The notes under the pieces were generated by a model. It ran no database searches and had not been told where the DNA came from. It worked only from the letters and a program-made list of their open reading frames with translations. The position numbers and the translations under genes were made by a program. Positions 9,299 to 19,364 of a DNA stretch of 64,000 nucleotides are shown piece after piece. The stretch spans positions 62,001 through 126,000 of the forward strand of contig NZ_JAQZBC010000003.1 in assembly GCF_029239295.1 (NCBI RefSeq), given 5' to 3'. This stretch comes from Sphingomonas sp. Lineage in GTDB: Bacteria; Pseudomonadota; Alphaproteobacteria; Sphingomonadales; Sphingomonadaceae. The first letter of the stretch is position 1, and each line of letters opens with the position of its first letter.

Positions 9299-10201
9299 GT
9301 GAAGCCAGAGGGAAAAGCCTTGATCCTGCCCATCTTTGCCGCCGCTGCGAGCCACATCCGGTTCGAAGACCTGGGTCTGCACCCGGATGTCTTCTCGATC
9401 GGCTTCTTCACGCTGCGCTGGTACAGCCTCGCCTATATCGCCGGCATCGTCATCGGCTGGTGGTACCTGCTCAAGCTGCTGGACCAGCCCGGCGCGCCGA
9501 TGGCACGCCGCCATGCCGACGATCTCGTCTTTTACGCGACGCTGGGCATCATCCTGGGCGGGCGGCTGGGCTATGTGCTGTTCTACGCCCCCGACATGCT
9601 GCTGCATCCGCTGCGGGTCCTGCGATTGTGGGACGGAGGGATGAGTTTCCATGGCGGGGTGATCGGCACCAGCGTTGCCATCATCCTGTTCGCGCGGCGC
9701 AACGGGCTGAACTGGCTGCGCATCCACGATTACGTCGCCTGCGTGGTGCCGTTCGGGCTGTTCTTCGGGCGGCTCGCCAATTTCGTGAACGGTGAATTGT
9801 GGGGCAAGCCGACCGACGTGCCGTGGGCGATCGTCTTCTCGCGCACCGTGCCTGCGGGCGTGCCCGAGCCGGCGCGCCACCCCAGTCAATTGTACGAGGC
9901 GGGGCTGGAGGGCGTCGCGCTGTTCGCGCTGCTCTCGTTCTTCTTCTGGCGGACCAACGCCCGCTACCAGCCGGGCAAGCTGACCGGGCTGTTCCTGCTG
10001 GGCTATGGCGTGGCCCGGTTCATCGTCGAATTCTTCCGCGAGCCCGATTCCCAGTTCGCGGGCACGTTCTTCGCCACCACGATCCACATGGGTCAGCTGC
10101 TGTGCCTGCCGATGATTGCGGGCGGACTTTACCTGATCGTGACGGCTCCCGGCCGGCGGCAGCGGGTGGAGCCGATCGCTGGCGGGACCAGCGTCGCCTG
10201 A
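9299..10201 (+). CDS. lgt: Prolipoprotein diacylglyceryl transferase
   Basis: [57 protein letters not shown]. Confidence 0.97.
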   Translation: MKPEGKALILPIFAAAASHIRFEDLGLHPDVFSIGFFTLRWYSLAYIAGIVIGWWYLLKLLDQPGAPMARRHADDLVFYATLGIILGGRLGYVLFYAPDMLLHPLRVLRLWDGGMSFHGGVIGTSVAIILFARRNGLNWLRIHDYVACVVPFGLFFGRLANFVNGELWGKPTDVPWAIVFSRTVPAGVPEPARHPSQLYEAGLEGVALFALLSFFFWRTNARYQPGKLTGLFLLGYGVARFIVEFFREPDSQFAGTFFATTIHMGQLLCLPMIAGGLYLIVTAPGRRQRVEPIAGGTSVA

Positions 10202-10220
10202 CCGCCGGCGCGTGACCGTG

Positions 10221-10251
10221 CTGCGCGCCCCACGCTGGTGCGGGCGCGCAG
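10221..10251. terminator. Terminator-like hairpin after lgt
   Basis: CTGCGCGCCC-N11-GGGCGCGCAG perfect 10-bp stem between convergent genes. Confidence 0.5.
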
Positions 10252-10317
10252 TACGAGGAGGAATGGCAGGCGACTGAAGCGGCGGCGCGGCGCTTGGCCG
10301 CCAACGCCGCGTAAGGG

Positions 10318-11613
10318 TCAGGCGGCGCTGACGAGCAACTTGTCGATGCGACGGCCGTCGAGGTCGACCACTTCGAAGCGCCAGCCCTGTTCGACGAAGC
10401 TTTCGCCCTCGATCGGCAGATGGCGGAAGATCGCCAGCGCGAGGCCTGCGGCGGTCGCATAGTCGCGATCCTCGGGCAGCTCGATCCCCAGCCGTTCGGC
10501 CAGCGTATCGGCCGAGGTGGTACCGGCCACCAGCAGCGAACCATCCTCGCGCTCGACGATGTTGGGCGCCTCGCCCGGCTCGGCATCGGACGCGAATTCG
10601 CCGGCGATCGCCGCCAGCAGATTGGCCGGCGTCACGATCCCTTCGAAATGGCCGTATTCGTCGTGGATCAGCGCCATCGGCACATCGGCGCGACGCAGCG
10701 CATCGAGCGCGTCCATCGCGTCGATCTGATCGACCACGAACGGCGCCTTGCGGACCAGCTTCTTCAGATCGAGCGAATCGCCCCGCGCCAGCGCCGCGGC
10801 GACGTCGCGTGCCTGAACCACACCAATCACCGCGTCGATCGAGCCGTCAGCCACCGGCAGGCGGCTGTGCGGCGTCGCCAGCAGCTTGGCGCGAATCGCT
10901 GCATCGTCGAGCCCCGAATCGAGCCAGTCGACCTCCGTGCGGGGGGTCATCACCTCGCGCACCGGGCGATCGGCGAGCCGGACGACGCCGGAAATGATCG
11001 ACCTTTCATGCTCCTCGATCACGCCAGACTTGCTCGCCTCCGCCACGATCAGGTGCAATTCCTCCGCCGTGACATGTTCTTCCGATTCGCGGTTGAGCCG
11101 CAACAGGCGGAAGATCAGGATGCTGGACGCGTCGAGCACCCAGACGATCGGTTTAGTCAGCACCGCCAGCCACGTCATCGGCAGCGCCAGCCAGCTGGCC
11201 ACCGGCTCCGGATTGCGCAGCGCGATCTGCTTGGGGACCAATTCGCCAATGATCAGCGAGGCATAGGTGGTAAGCCCGATGACCAGCGCGACCCCGACAT
11301 TGTTCGCCAATGCCGCCGGCATGCCCAATGCCTCCAGCCTTGCGGCCGTGGGGGTGCCGAGGCTTGCCCCCGAATAGGCACCGGTGCCGATACCGATCAG
11401 CGTGATCCCGATCTGCACCGTCGAGAGAAACTTTCCCGGGTCGGCAGCCAGCGCCATGGCCGCCCGCGCACCGGGCTTGCCGCTGCGCACCATTGCTTCG
11501 AGACGGGCCTTGCGGGACGATACGATCGCGAGTTCACTCATCGCGAAGACGCCGTTTAGGGCAACCAGCGCAAGGATGATGAAGACGTCGATCCAGGGGA
11601 ACGGCGGTAGCAT
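10318..11613 (-). CDS. Hemolysin family protein (CNNM + CBS + CorC/HlyC domains)
   Basis: MLPPFPWIDVFIILALVALNGVFAMSELAIVSSRKARLEAM; CBS pair; C-terminal CorC_HlyC. Confidence 0.95.
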   Translation of the reverse strand: MLPPFPWIDVFIILALVALNGVFAMSELAIVSSRKARLEAMVRSGKPGARAAMALAADPGKFLSTVQIGITLIGIGTGAYSGASLGTPTAARLEALGMPAALANNVGVALVIGLTTYASLIIGELVPKQIALRNPEPVASWLALPMTWLAVLTKPIVWVLDASSILIFRLLRLNRESEEHVTAEELHLIVAEASKSGVIEEHERSIISGVVRLADRPVREVMTPRTEVDWLDSGLDDAAIRAKLLATPHSRLPVADGSIDAVIGVVQARDVAAALARGDSLDLKKLVRKAPFVVDQIDAMDALDALRRADVPMALIHDEYGHFEGIVTPANLLAAIAGEFASDAEPGEAPNIVEREDGSLLVAGTTSADTLAERLGIELPEDRDYATAAGLALAIFRHLPIEGESFVEQGWRFEVVDLDGRRIDKLLVSAA

Positions 11614-11741
11614 GATGTGAAACTCTCTTGGCGGGATTCGCCGCACTCCACAACCATTCGCGTCATTTCCGGTTCAGCACGCATGCGGAACAACCCGTAG
11701 CGGCGCCGGGTTTGGGCCCGGACATGAAACAAAGGGGTAAT

Positions 11742-12431
11742 ATGATGCGAGTGAAGTCTGCGTTGATCGGGCTGGTCGTGAGTGGCGCACTGGTGACCAC
11801 GGCGGCCTGTACCACCGATCCGGAAACGGGCGAGCGGCGGATTTCCAAGGCGGCCATCGGGGGGATCGGCGGCGCGCTGGGCGGCTACCTGCTCGGCGAT
11901 CTGGTCGGCGGGCGGCGCGACCGGACCGAGAAGATCATCGGCGCCGGCATCGGCGGCATCGCGGGCGCCGGCATCGGTGCCTATATGGACAAGCAGGAGC
12001 GCGATCTGCGCGCCCGCACCGCCGGCACCGACGTGCAGGTGATCCGCCAGGGCGACGACCTGCTGCTCAACATCCCGAGCGGAATCAACTTCGCCTACAA
12101 CTCGGCCGCGGTGCAGCCGCAGTTCCAGCAGACGCTGGACCGGGTGGCGAGCGTGCTGGGCGAATATAACCGCACCTATATCGACGTGTACGGCCACACC
12201 GATTCGACCGGCAGCGACGCCTATAACCAGGGCCTGTCGGAGCGACGCGCCACCGCAGTGGCGGATTATCTGTCAACCCATGGCGTGCAGCGCGAGCGCA
12301 TCGGCACTCGCGGTTTCGGTGAAACGCAGCCGATCGCCACCAATGAGACCGAAGAAGGCCGGGCAGCGAATCGCCGTGTGGAAATCAAGATCGTGCCGAT
12401 TTCCGAGAATGAAGTGGGATATCGCCAGTAA
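11742..12431 (+). CDS. OmpA family lipoprotein with glycine-zipper region
   Basis: Lipobox-like TTAAC; GGIGGALGGYLLGDLVGG; OmpA motif YGHTDSTGSDAYNQGLSERRATAVADYL. Confidence 0.93.
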   Translation: MMRVKSALIGLVVSGALVTTAACTTDPETGERRISKAAIGGIGGALGGYLLGDLVGGRRDRTEKIIGAGIGGIAGAGIGAYMDKQERDLRARTAGTDVQVIRQGDDLLLNIPSGINFAYNSAAVQPQFQQTLDRVASVLGEYNRTYIDVYGHTDSTGSDAYNQGLSERRATAVADYLSTHGVQRERIGTRGFGETQPIATNETEEGRAANRRVEIKIVPISENEVGYRQ

Positions 12432-12477
12432 CCACGGCTCTCCTGACGCGGCGTTGCTGATCGTCGCGTAGATCGCA

Positions 12478-12503
12478 CTGCGGCAGCCCGGGGGTTGCCG
12501 CAG
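12478..12503. terminator. Terminator-like hairpin between convergent genes
   Basis: CTGCGGCA-N10-TGCCGCAG. Confidence 0.5.
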
Positions 12504-12518
12504 TAGCGCCCCGTCGGG

Positions 12519-12968
12519 TCAGCGACGGGCGGCGAAGAAGGAGCGTAACAGCGCCCCTGCCTCTCCCGCGCCGATCCCCCCGTACAGCTCTGGCCGATGA
12601 TGGCACGTCGGCTGCGAGAAGAAGCGCGGGCCGTGTTCCACCGCGCCGCCCTTCGGATCGGACGCGCCGTAATAGACGCGGCGGACCCGCGCATGGGCGA
12701 TGGCGCCTGCGCACATGGCGCAGGGCTCCAGCGTCACCCACAGGTCGCAATCCTCAAGGCGATCGCGCGCCAGTTCGCTGGCCGCCGCGCGAATCACGCG
12801 CATTTCGGCATGGGCGGTCGGGTCATGGAGGCGGCGCGGGGCGTTTGCCGCCGTTGCGATGATCTGCCCGTCGAGCGTGATCGCGGCACCGACCGGCACC
12901 TCTCCATCGAGCGCAGCCTGCTGAGCGGCCTCAAGCGCCGCGACCATGGGAAGTGGCAGGGGAAACAT
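12519..12968 (-). CDS. tadA: Nucleoside deaminase, tRNA adenosine(34) deaminase-like
   Basis: HAEM and PCAMCAGAIAHARVRRVYYGASDPKGGAVEHG zinc-deaminase motifs. Confidence 0.92.
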   Translation of the reverse strand: MFPLPLPMVAALEAAQQAALDGEVPVGAAITLDGQIIATAANAPRRLHDPTAHAEMRVIRAAASELARDRLEDCDLWVTLEPCAMCAGAIAHARVRRVYYGASDPKGGAVEHGPRFFSQPTCHHRPELYGGIGAGEAGALLRSFFAARR

Positions 12969-13089
12969 TGCGGTCGCCTATGCCCTGCGCGGCGCCATCA
13001 GGCCACAGCGACGCGCCGGTCCTTGCGGGCCGACGCGGTAGTTTGTGGGCAAGCCGACCGACGTGCCGACGGCGATCGTGAGTGCCCGC

Positions 13090-13329
13090 TTATTGGGCGG
13101 GGGTCGGCGAGGCGCCGGGACGCTGCACCTCGACCTTGGGCACCTCGATGACCTTCTGTTCGGTACCGACGTCGATCTTGCCGACATCAGCCTTGAACTC
13201 TGGCGCTTGGCCGCCCTCGATTCGCGGAAGTCGCGCGGTCTGCGTCTGATCGATATTGATGAAGCCAGTTGCCATCCCGGCGAGGACCACGAGTGCGACG
13301 ATGCCCAGAATAACGAGAATGGCGCGCAT
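13090..13329 (-). CDS. Small membrane protein, hypothetical
   Basis: MRAILVILGIVALVVLAGMATGFINIDQTQTARLP; single TM helix. Confidence 0.65.
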   Translation of the reverse strand: MRAILVILGIVALVVLAGMATGFINIDQTQTARLPRIEGGQAPEFKADVGKIDVGTEQKVIEVPKVEVQRPGASPTPAQ

Positions 13330-13470
13330 GATCCTGATCTCCAATCGTATCGGTGGTGCAACAACGACTGTGTGATCCACTAGGTTGCATGCCACGATGC
13401 TTGACGATTCGCCGGGGTGTCGTTAGTGGCGCCGACTTTCCGGGCTAACCCGAAACTCAGGATCTGAACC

Positions 13471-13773
13471 ATGTCGCGCATTTGCGAGCTGACCGGCAAG
13501 GGCCGGCAGGTGGGTAACAACGTTTCCCACGCCAACAACAAGACCAAGCGTACCTTTCTGCCGAACCTGCAGAACGTGACGCTGATCTCGGACACGCTCG
13601 AGAAGAGCGTGCGTCTGCGCGTCTCGACTCACGGTCTGCGCTCGGTGGAGCACAACGGCGGTCTCGACAATTGGCTGGTGAAGACCAGCGACGAGAAGCT
13701 GTCGCTTCGTGCACGTCGCCTGAAGCGCGACGTGAAGAAGAAGCGCGCTGCCACGGTTTCCACCGCCGCCTGA
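13471..13773 (+). CDS. rpmB: 50S ribosomal protein L28
   Basis: [36 protein letters not shown]. Confidence 0.98.
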   Translation: MSRICELTGKGRQVGNNVSHANNKTKRTFLPNLQNVTLISDTLEKSVRLRVSTHGLRSVEHNGGLDNWLVKTSDEKLSLRARRLKRDVKKKRAATVSTAA

Positions 13774-13797
13774 TCCAGCGGGTAGGAACGCGACCAT

Positions 13798-13828
13798 GGC
13801 CTGCCATCCTTCGGGATGGCGGGCCTTT
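13798..13828 (+). terminator. Rho-independent terminator of rpmB
   Basis: GGCCTGCCATCC-TTCG-GGATGGCGGGCC followed by TTT. Confidence 0.8.
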
Positions 13829-13834
13829 GGCCGT

Positions 13835-14842
13835 TCAGGGTCGTGCGCGCAGCTTGTCCGCGTCCGGCCAGCGCAGTTTCAGCAGATAGGTCGGCCGCAG
13901 TGCCATTCCGTCGTTGTCGGTGACGATCCACACCGTCGTGACCCCGCGCTCCTGCGTGATTGCGAGCCCTTCGGCATTTTCCCCGAGCACTGGCGGCGCG
14001 AGGGTCGCGATCACCGTGCCGGAGACGGTGGCGTTGCGGCGTATGTCGGCGCGGCGGACCTGCACCAGCTTTGCCGTGAAGCGAAACGGATATTGGAAAC
14101 GGCGCGTCAGCACGACGATGTCGCCGTTCGGAAGCTCCGCGGCATCGCTGGGATCATAGCGGTCAGGAGGCTGGAACAGGAACCGAATCGAGTGCGTGCC
14201 CGGCACCGTCGGATCGCCCGTGAACAGGATTCCATGGCGCGTGCGCCGGTTCGGTTTTCGCTCGGCCAGCGTCAGGAACGTGCCGTCACGTAGCCGCACC
14301 AGCGATTCGGCGCCGAGATTGCGCACCCAGCCGCGCATCGCCGCCGGGGCGCTACGGCGCTCCGCTGACCCGTACCCGGGAGCGTAGCGCCAGATCTGGT
14401 TGTGCGTTTCATAGCCAACCCAGGTGCGCCCGGTAGCGGGATCGAGCGTCAGCGATTCCGAGTCGCGATCACGTCTGTCCCACCCAACGCCCGGCCCCTG
14501 GTGCAGCACATGGCCCCGCGGGTCGCTGACCCGGCCGCCGCGAATCGCCAGCGTGACAACATTGCCGCCATCGCTGAGGAGATGCGCGCGGCCATCACGC
14601 AGCGCCAGCGCGGAGAAGCCGCCGAACGCGGGATCGCTGCTCGACAAGGTCACCCCGCCGACGGGCGCCAACGCGCCGATGCGGGCCGGCCAGCCACCGG
14701 CCGGCACATAGGCGCTGGCGGTGACGTGCGGGCGATCACGGATCATCGGCAGCCGTTCCGGCCCATCGTAGCGCGGGACGACCAGCAGCACCGCAAGAAC
14801 GGAGAAAAGGAAGGACGAGGAGCGGCGCACGCCAGCGCCCAT
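13835..14842 (-). CDS. Esterase-like activity of phytase family protein
   Basis: FGGFSALALRDG, DSESLTLDPATGRTWVGYETHNQIWRY, ENAEGLAI.....TVWIVTDND. Confidence 0.85.
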   Translation of the reverse strand: MGAGVRRSSSFLFSVLAVLLVVPRYDGPERLPMIRDRPHVTASAYVPAGGWPARIGALAPVGGVTLSSSDPAFGGFSALALRDGRAHLLSDGGNVVTLAIRGGRVSDPRGHVLHQGPGVGWDRRDRDSESLTLDPATGRTWVGYETHNQIWRYAPGYGSAERRSAPAAMRGWVRNLGAESLVRLRDGTFLTLAERKPNRRTRHGILFTGDPTVPGTHSIRFLFQPPDRYDPSDAAELPNGDIVVLTRRFQYPFRFTAKLVQVRRADIRRNATVSGTVIATLAPPVLGENAEGLAITQERGVTTVWIVTDNDGMALRPTYLLKLRWPDADKLRARP

Positions 14843-14970
14843 AGGACCAACGTACCTGAACCGTCGATAACGAGCGCATTCAGGGACCGCTCAATGCGAC
14901 TCGGGCAGAAGCATGTTCAACGAGACGGTATCGGCCTTCTCGATCGGAATTTGAAACGGGAGTCGAACCC

Positions 14971-15333
14971 ATGTTTAAGAAGCTTTCGCTCGCTGGCGCC
15001 GCTCTCGCGATGAGCACGGTTGCCCTGATCCCCGCCGAGGCATCGGCCCAGCGCTGGGGTGGCGACCGCTATGAGCGCCAGTATCGCGGCTATGATAATT
15101 ACCGCGGTTACGACAACCGTCGCAACTATCGCGGGAATGACCGTCGCTATCGCAACCAGCGCTGCAACAACGGCACGACCGGCGCGATCGTCGGCGCGAT
15201 CGCCGGCGGCCTGCTCGGCCGCACGATCGACAGCCGCGGTGACCGCGCACTGGGCACCGTTCTCGGCGGCGTCGGCGGCGCAGTGGCCGGCAACGCGATC
15301 GAGAAGTCGAACAATCCGCGCTACTGCCGCTAA
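14971..15333 (+). CDS. Glycine-zipper 2TM domain protein
   Basis: Signal peptide; NNGTTGAIVGAIAGGLLGRTIDSRGDRALGTVLGGVGGAVAGNAIE. Confidence 0.88.
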   Translation: MFKKLSLAGAALAMSTVALIPAEASAQRWGGDRYERQYRGYDNYRGYDNRRNYRGNDRRYRNQRCNNGTTGAIVGAIAGGLLGRTIDSRGDRALGTVLGGVGGAVAGNAIEKSNNPRYCR

Positions 15334-15382
15334 CGAGATGGCCGCGTAGGCCTGCTTATCCCTCGCGTAGCGTATGAGGGCG

Positions 15383-15423
15383 CGGGCCCGCCTTCCCTTT
15401 CGGAGGCGGGCCCGTTGTTTTTG
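15383..15423 (+). terminator. Rho-independent terminator
   Basis: CGGGCCCGCCT-N10-AGGCGGGCCCG then TTGTTTTT. Confidence 0.85.
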
Positions 15424-15439
15424 CACGGGAGCCCGCGGC

Positions 15440-15468
15440 TTGTCCGCCGGCGCGCTCAACGCTATATT
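15440..15468 (+). promoter_or_regulatory. Predicted sigma70-type promoter for thrS leader
   Basis: TTGTCC-N17-TATATT; predicted start coincides with the leader ATG at 15475. Confidence 0.6.
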
Positions 15469-15474
15469 CCGGCC

Positions 15475-15543
15475 ATGCTGCACGATCGTGCCACGACCAC
15501 TACCACTACCCCGGGCATCCGGGGGCGGTCGGTCACGCGCTGA
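15475..15543 (+). CDS. Predicted Thr-rich leader peptide (MLHDRATTTTTTPGIRGRSVTR) upstream of thrS
   Basis: 22-codon ORF with six consecutive Thr codons, starting at the predicted TSS, followed by alternative hairpins. Confidence 0.65.
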   Translation: MLHDRATTTTTTPGIRGRSVTR

Positions 15544-15672
15544 TGCGCTGACGGCTTGCTCACCCGGAACGGGTGGGCCGGCGTCCTCCACTTCGTTCCT
15601 GCCATATCCCGGACGCTCTTTTCGTCGCGTTCGCGCTCGCCTAAGCGCATCGGCATTGCAGGAAAGCCACTC

Positions 15673-17688
15673 ATGACCATGCTCTCGATCACGCTTCCGG
15701 ACGGCTCGGTACGCGAGGTGCCGCCGGGATCGACGCCCGCGGACATTGCCGCCGCCATCGGCCCCGGCCTCGCCAAGGCGGCAATCGCCGCACGCGTCGA
15801 CGGTGAATTGCGCGACATCACCCGTCCGTTCGAACGCGACGCGAAGCTGGCACTGGTGACGAACCGCGACGAGGCGGACGCGCTGGAGCTTGCCCGGCAC
15901 GACTTCGCGCACATCCTGGCCGAGGCGGTGCAGGAGCTGTTTCCCGGCACGCAGATCACGTTCGGGCCGTCGACAGACGATGGCTTCTACTACGATTTCG
16001 CCGCGCCCGCGGATCGTGGGCCGTTCACGGAAGAGGACCTTCCGCTGATCGAGGAGCGGATGCGCAAGATCATCGCCGCCGACAAGCCGCTGCGCCGCGA
16101 GGTGTGGACGCGCGAGCAGCTGATCGAACGCTGGAAGCAGCAGGGCGAGACGTTCAAGGCCGAATGGGCCGCCGAGCTTCCCGATGACGAGGAGCTGACG
16201 GTCTATTGGTCGGGCGGCGACTGGCTGGACATGTGCCGCGGGCCGCACCTTGCCTCCACCGGCAAGCTGGATCCGCAGGCGTTCAAGCTGACGCGCGTGT
16301 CGGGCGCCTATTGGCGCGGCGACCAGAAGAACGCGATGCTGAGCCGCATCTACGGCACCGGCTGGCTGAACAAGAAGCAGCTCGATGCGCATCTCCACAT
16401 GCTGGAGGAAGCGGCGAAGCGCGATCATCGCAAGATCGGGCAGGAGATGGACCTGTTCCACCTCCAGTCCGAGGCGCATGGCAGCGTCTTCTGGCACCCC
16501 AAGGGCTATATGATCTGGCGGCAGCTGGAGGCGTATATGCGCCGCCGGCTGGACGCGGGCGGCTATGAGGAAGTGAAGACGCCGCAGGTGATGGACGCGC
16601 GCCAGTGGGAGCGCTCCGGCCACTGGGGCAAGTATCGCGAGAACATGTTCGTCATCCCCGACGAAGTGCCCAACATCGAGGATGAGGGCGCGCTCGTTTC
16701 GCCGGATGCCGACTGGATGGCGCTGAAGCCGATGAACTGCCCGGCGCACGTGCTGATCTTCCGCCAGGGGATCAAATCGTATCGCGACCTGCCGATCCGC
16801 ATGGCCGAGTTCGGCTGCTGCCACCGCAACGAGCCGCATGGCGCGCTGCACGGCATCATGCGCGTGCGCCAGTTCACGCAGGACGACGCGCATATCTTCG
16901 TGCGCGAGGACCAGCTGGTCGACGAGGTCGCGAAGTTCATCGACCTGCTCGACAGCGTGTACCACGATCTGGGCTTCACCGATTATGCGGTGAAGCTGGC
17001 GCTGCGCCCCGAGAAGCGCTTCGGCGAGGACGCGATGTGGGACAAGTCCGAGGACGAGCTGCGCCGCGCGGTGATGGCCTCGAACCTGCCGCAGAAGATC
17101 AAGGACGGGTTCGAGGAGCTGGAGGGCGAAGGCGCCTTCTATGCGCCGAAGCTGGAATTCCACCTGACCGACGCGATCGGGCGGACCTGGCAGGTCGGCA
17201 CGATCCAGTCGGACCGCGTGCTGCCCGAGCGGCTGGACGCGAGCTACATCGGCGAGGATGGCGAGCGCCATCGCCCGGTGATGCTGCACCGTGCGATCCT
17301 GGGGACGTTCGAGCGGTTCCTGGGCATCCTGATCGAACATCACGCGGGCCGCTTCCCGCTGTGGCTGTCACCGGTGCAGGCGGTCGTCGCGACGATCGTG
17401 TCCGAGGCTGACGACTATGCGCATGTGGTGCGTGATCGGCTGGCGGCGGCGGGGCTGCGCGTCGAGACGGATCTTCGCAACGAGAAGATCAACTACAAGG
17501 TGCGCGAGCACAGCCTGGCGAAGGTGCCGGCGCTGCTGGTGGTCGGCAAGCGCGAGGCGGAGGAAGGCACGGTCGCCGTTCGCCGGCTGGGCAGCCAGGG
17601 GCAGGAGATCGTCTCGCTGGACGACATCGTCGAACGGCTAGTCAAGGAAGCGACGCCACCCGATTTGGTGGGAACGCTCAAGTCCTGA
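15673..17688 (+). CDS. thrS: Threonyl-tRNA synthetase
   Basis: TGS domain [79 protein letters not shown]. Confidence 0.99.
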   Translation: MTMLSITLPDGSVREVPPGSTPADIAAAIGPGLAKAAIAARVDGELRDITRPFERDAKLALVTNRDEADALELARHDFAHILAEAVQELFPGTQITFGPSTDDGFYYDFAAPADRGPFTEEDLPLIEERMRKIIAADKPLRREVWTREQLIERWKQQGETFKAEWAAELPDDEELTVYWSGGDWLDMCRGPHLASTGKLDPQAFKLTRVSGAYWRGDQKNAMLSRIYGTGWLNKKQLDAHLHMLEEAAKRDHRKIGQEMDLFHLQSEAHGSVFWHPKGYMIWRQLEAYMRRRLDAGGYEEVKTPQVMDARQWERSGHWGKYRENMFVIPDEVPNIEDEGALVSPDADWMALKPMNCPAHVLIFRQGIKSYRDLPIRMAEFGCCHRNEPHGALHGIMRVRQFTQDDAHIFVREDQLVDEVAKFIDLLDSVYHDLGFTDYAVKLALRPEKRFGEDAMWDKSEDELRRAVMASNLPQKIKDGFEELEGEGAFYAPKLEFHLTDAIGRTWQVGTIQSDRVLPERLDASYIGEDGERHRPVMLHRAILGTFERFLGILIEHHAGRFPLWLSPVQAVVATIVSEADDYAHVVRDRLAAAGLRVETDLRNEKINYKVREHSLAKVPALLVVGKREAEEGTVAVRRLGSQGQEIVSLDDIVERLVKEATPPDLVGTLKS

Positions 17689-17697
17689 TGCTTCGAT

Positions 17698-17720
17698 GCC
17701 GCCGGTCATGCGCCGGCGGC
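17698..17720. terminator. Hairpin between convergent thrS and crtB
   Basis: GCCGCCGG-TCATGCG-CCGGCGGC; no T-tract. Confidence 0.4.
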
Positions 17721-17727
17721 AGAAGGA

Positions 17728-18708
17728 TCAACGGGGGCGGGTCCAGAGGATAGGATTGCGCGGCTGGTCAGCGACCGGCCGCCGGGCCGAAACGGCCGCC
17801 TTCGCGACCCAGGCGAGCTTGGCACTTTTCGACGTGGTGACGCGGTGATCCCATGCGTGGGCGCCGCGCTTCGCCACTTCACGCGCGATGTCGCCATAGA
17901 TGCCGGCAGCTGCCAGGACCGCCCAGCGCGCGCGTGGCGGCAGTTTGGCCGCGCCTACACGGGCGCTTGCCTCATGCAGCGCCGCGCGGTCTGCCAGTCG
18001 GCGCGCGAGAACCACCAGGCGATCGCGAAACGGCGGCTTCATGTGCTGACCGGGCGGGATGTCCATTTCCGACAGCCATTCGTCGGGCAGGTAGCAGCGC
18101 CCGATGCGGTCATCTTCCTCGATGTCGCGGGCGATATTGGCGAGCTGGAACGCCAGCCCCAGGTCGCAGGCACGGTCGAGCGTGTCGTCGTCCGCCGGAT
18201 CGACGCCCATGATCACTGCCATCATGCAGCCGACGGTGCCGGCGACATGGTAGCAATAGCGATACAGGTCGTCCTCGCTGCGCGGGCGCCAGTCCTCCGC
18301 ATCCAGCCGGAACCCAGTGACCAGATCGTGCGCGAACCGCGCCGGCAAGCCGGTTTCTGCCGCCACGACGCGTAGCGCATCGAACGGCATGTCCCCTACG
18401 GTGCGCCCGGCGAGAGCAGCGGTGGTCTTTTCGGCAATGAGGGCGACGCGCGCCTCGGCATCAACGACGGTCGTGGCGTTGTGGCCGTGATCCTGTCCGT
18501 CGACGATGTCGTCACAGGCGCGGCACCAGCCGTAGAGCAGCCATGCGCGTTCCCGCGTCACCGGATCGAAGAGGTTGCTGGCGAGCGCGAAGCTTTTCGA
18601 CCCGCGGGCGATCGACTCACGTGCTGCGGACACCAGGGTGGTGCGATCCGCGCCCGACTGCGGGTCGCGAGATAGTACGCGCGTCGTGGGCGAAACCGAT
18701 GACGCCAT
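17728..18708 (-). CDS. crtB: Phytoene synthase
   Basis: YGWCRACDDIVDGQ, NIARDIEEDDRIGRCYLPDEWL. Confidence 0.95.
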   Translation of the reverse strand: MASSVSPTTRVLSRDPQSGADRTTLVSAARESIARGSKSFALASNLFDPVTRERAWLLYGWCRACDDIVDGQDHGHNATTVVDAEARVALIAEKTTAALAGRTVGDMPFDALRVVAAETGLPARFAHDLVTGFRLDAEDWRPRSEDDLYRYCYHVAGTVGCMMAVIMGVDPADDDTLDRACDLGLAFQLANIARDIEEDDRIGRCYLPDEWLSEMDIPPGQHMKPPFRDRLVVLARRLADRAALHEASARVGAAKLPPRARWAVLAAAGIYGDIAREVAKRGAHAWDHRVTTSKSAKLAWVAKAAVSARRPVADQPRNPILWTRPR

Positions 18709-18742
18709 CGTCAGATCATCGCCTTCATGGGCATCGAACCGC

Positions 18743-19327
18743 TCAAAGATCGTCCGCGGTCATGCGAACGATCGGCTGGCTGGGCTGATGCGCCGCCATT
18801 CGATCGAGCAGCACGTCGAGCGTATCGGCGATGATCAGCAGGTTCTGATGCTGCGGGCGGAGGAAGCCCACCTCGCCCATCTTGTTCCAGAAGGCGATGA
18901 GATGATCGTAATAGCCGGCGCTGTTGAGCAGCCCGACCGGATCCTCATGATAGCCGATCTGCGCCCAGCTGAGCGCTTCCCACAACTCGTCCATCGTGCC
19001 GGTGCCGCCCGGGATCGTCACGAATCCGTCGGCGAGATCAGTGAACGCGCGCTTGCGATCGTGCATGCCTTCGACGACCTGGAGATCGGTCAGCCCGCGA
19101 TGCGCGACTTCGGCATTGACCAATGCTTCGGGGATGATGCCGATGACTTCGCCGCCGGCCGCTAGAGCGCCGTCAGCAACGGCGCCCATCAGACCAAGCC
19201 GTCCGCCACCATAGACAACGCCGATGCCGCGCTCTGCCAGCGAGCGGCCGACATCCCACGCCAGTTCCATATACTGCGGGTCACGCGGCGTTGCCGACCC
19301 ACAATAGACCGCCAGACGCTTCATCAC
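18743..19327 (-). CDS. LOG family protein (TIGR00730-type)
   Basis: VVYGGGRLGLMGAVADGAL, FVTIPGGTGTMDELWEALSWAQIG (PGGxGTxxE motif). Confidence 0.95.
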   Translation of the reverse strand: MMKRLAVYCGSATPRDPQYMELAWDVGRSLAERGIGVVYGGGRLGLMGAVADGALAAGGEVIGIIPEALVNAEVAHRGLTDLQVVEGMHDRKRAFTDLADGFVTIPGGTGTMDELWEALSWAQIGYHEDPVGLLNSAGYYDHLIAFWNKMGEVGFLRPQHQNLLIIADTLDVLLDRMAAHQPSQPIVRMTADDL

Positions 19328-19364
19328 TTCCCCTTCCCTACGCCGAAGGGGATCACACCGACCG

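Noticed and set aside
7683-9302. 539-aa plus-strand ORF antisense to the acyl-CoA ligase
   Set aside because: Same high-GC antisense artefact; Arg/His-rich with no recognisable domain.
10238-10318. Short in-frame stretch AQYEEEWQATEAAARRLAANAA after lgt
   Set aside because: No plausible start codon or length; could be a gene scar but unsupported.
14917-17343. 808-aa minus-strand ORF antisense to thrS
   Set aside because: Long antisense ORF produced by high-GC codon bias; composition unlike a real protein and thrS is unambiguous.
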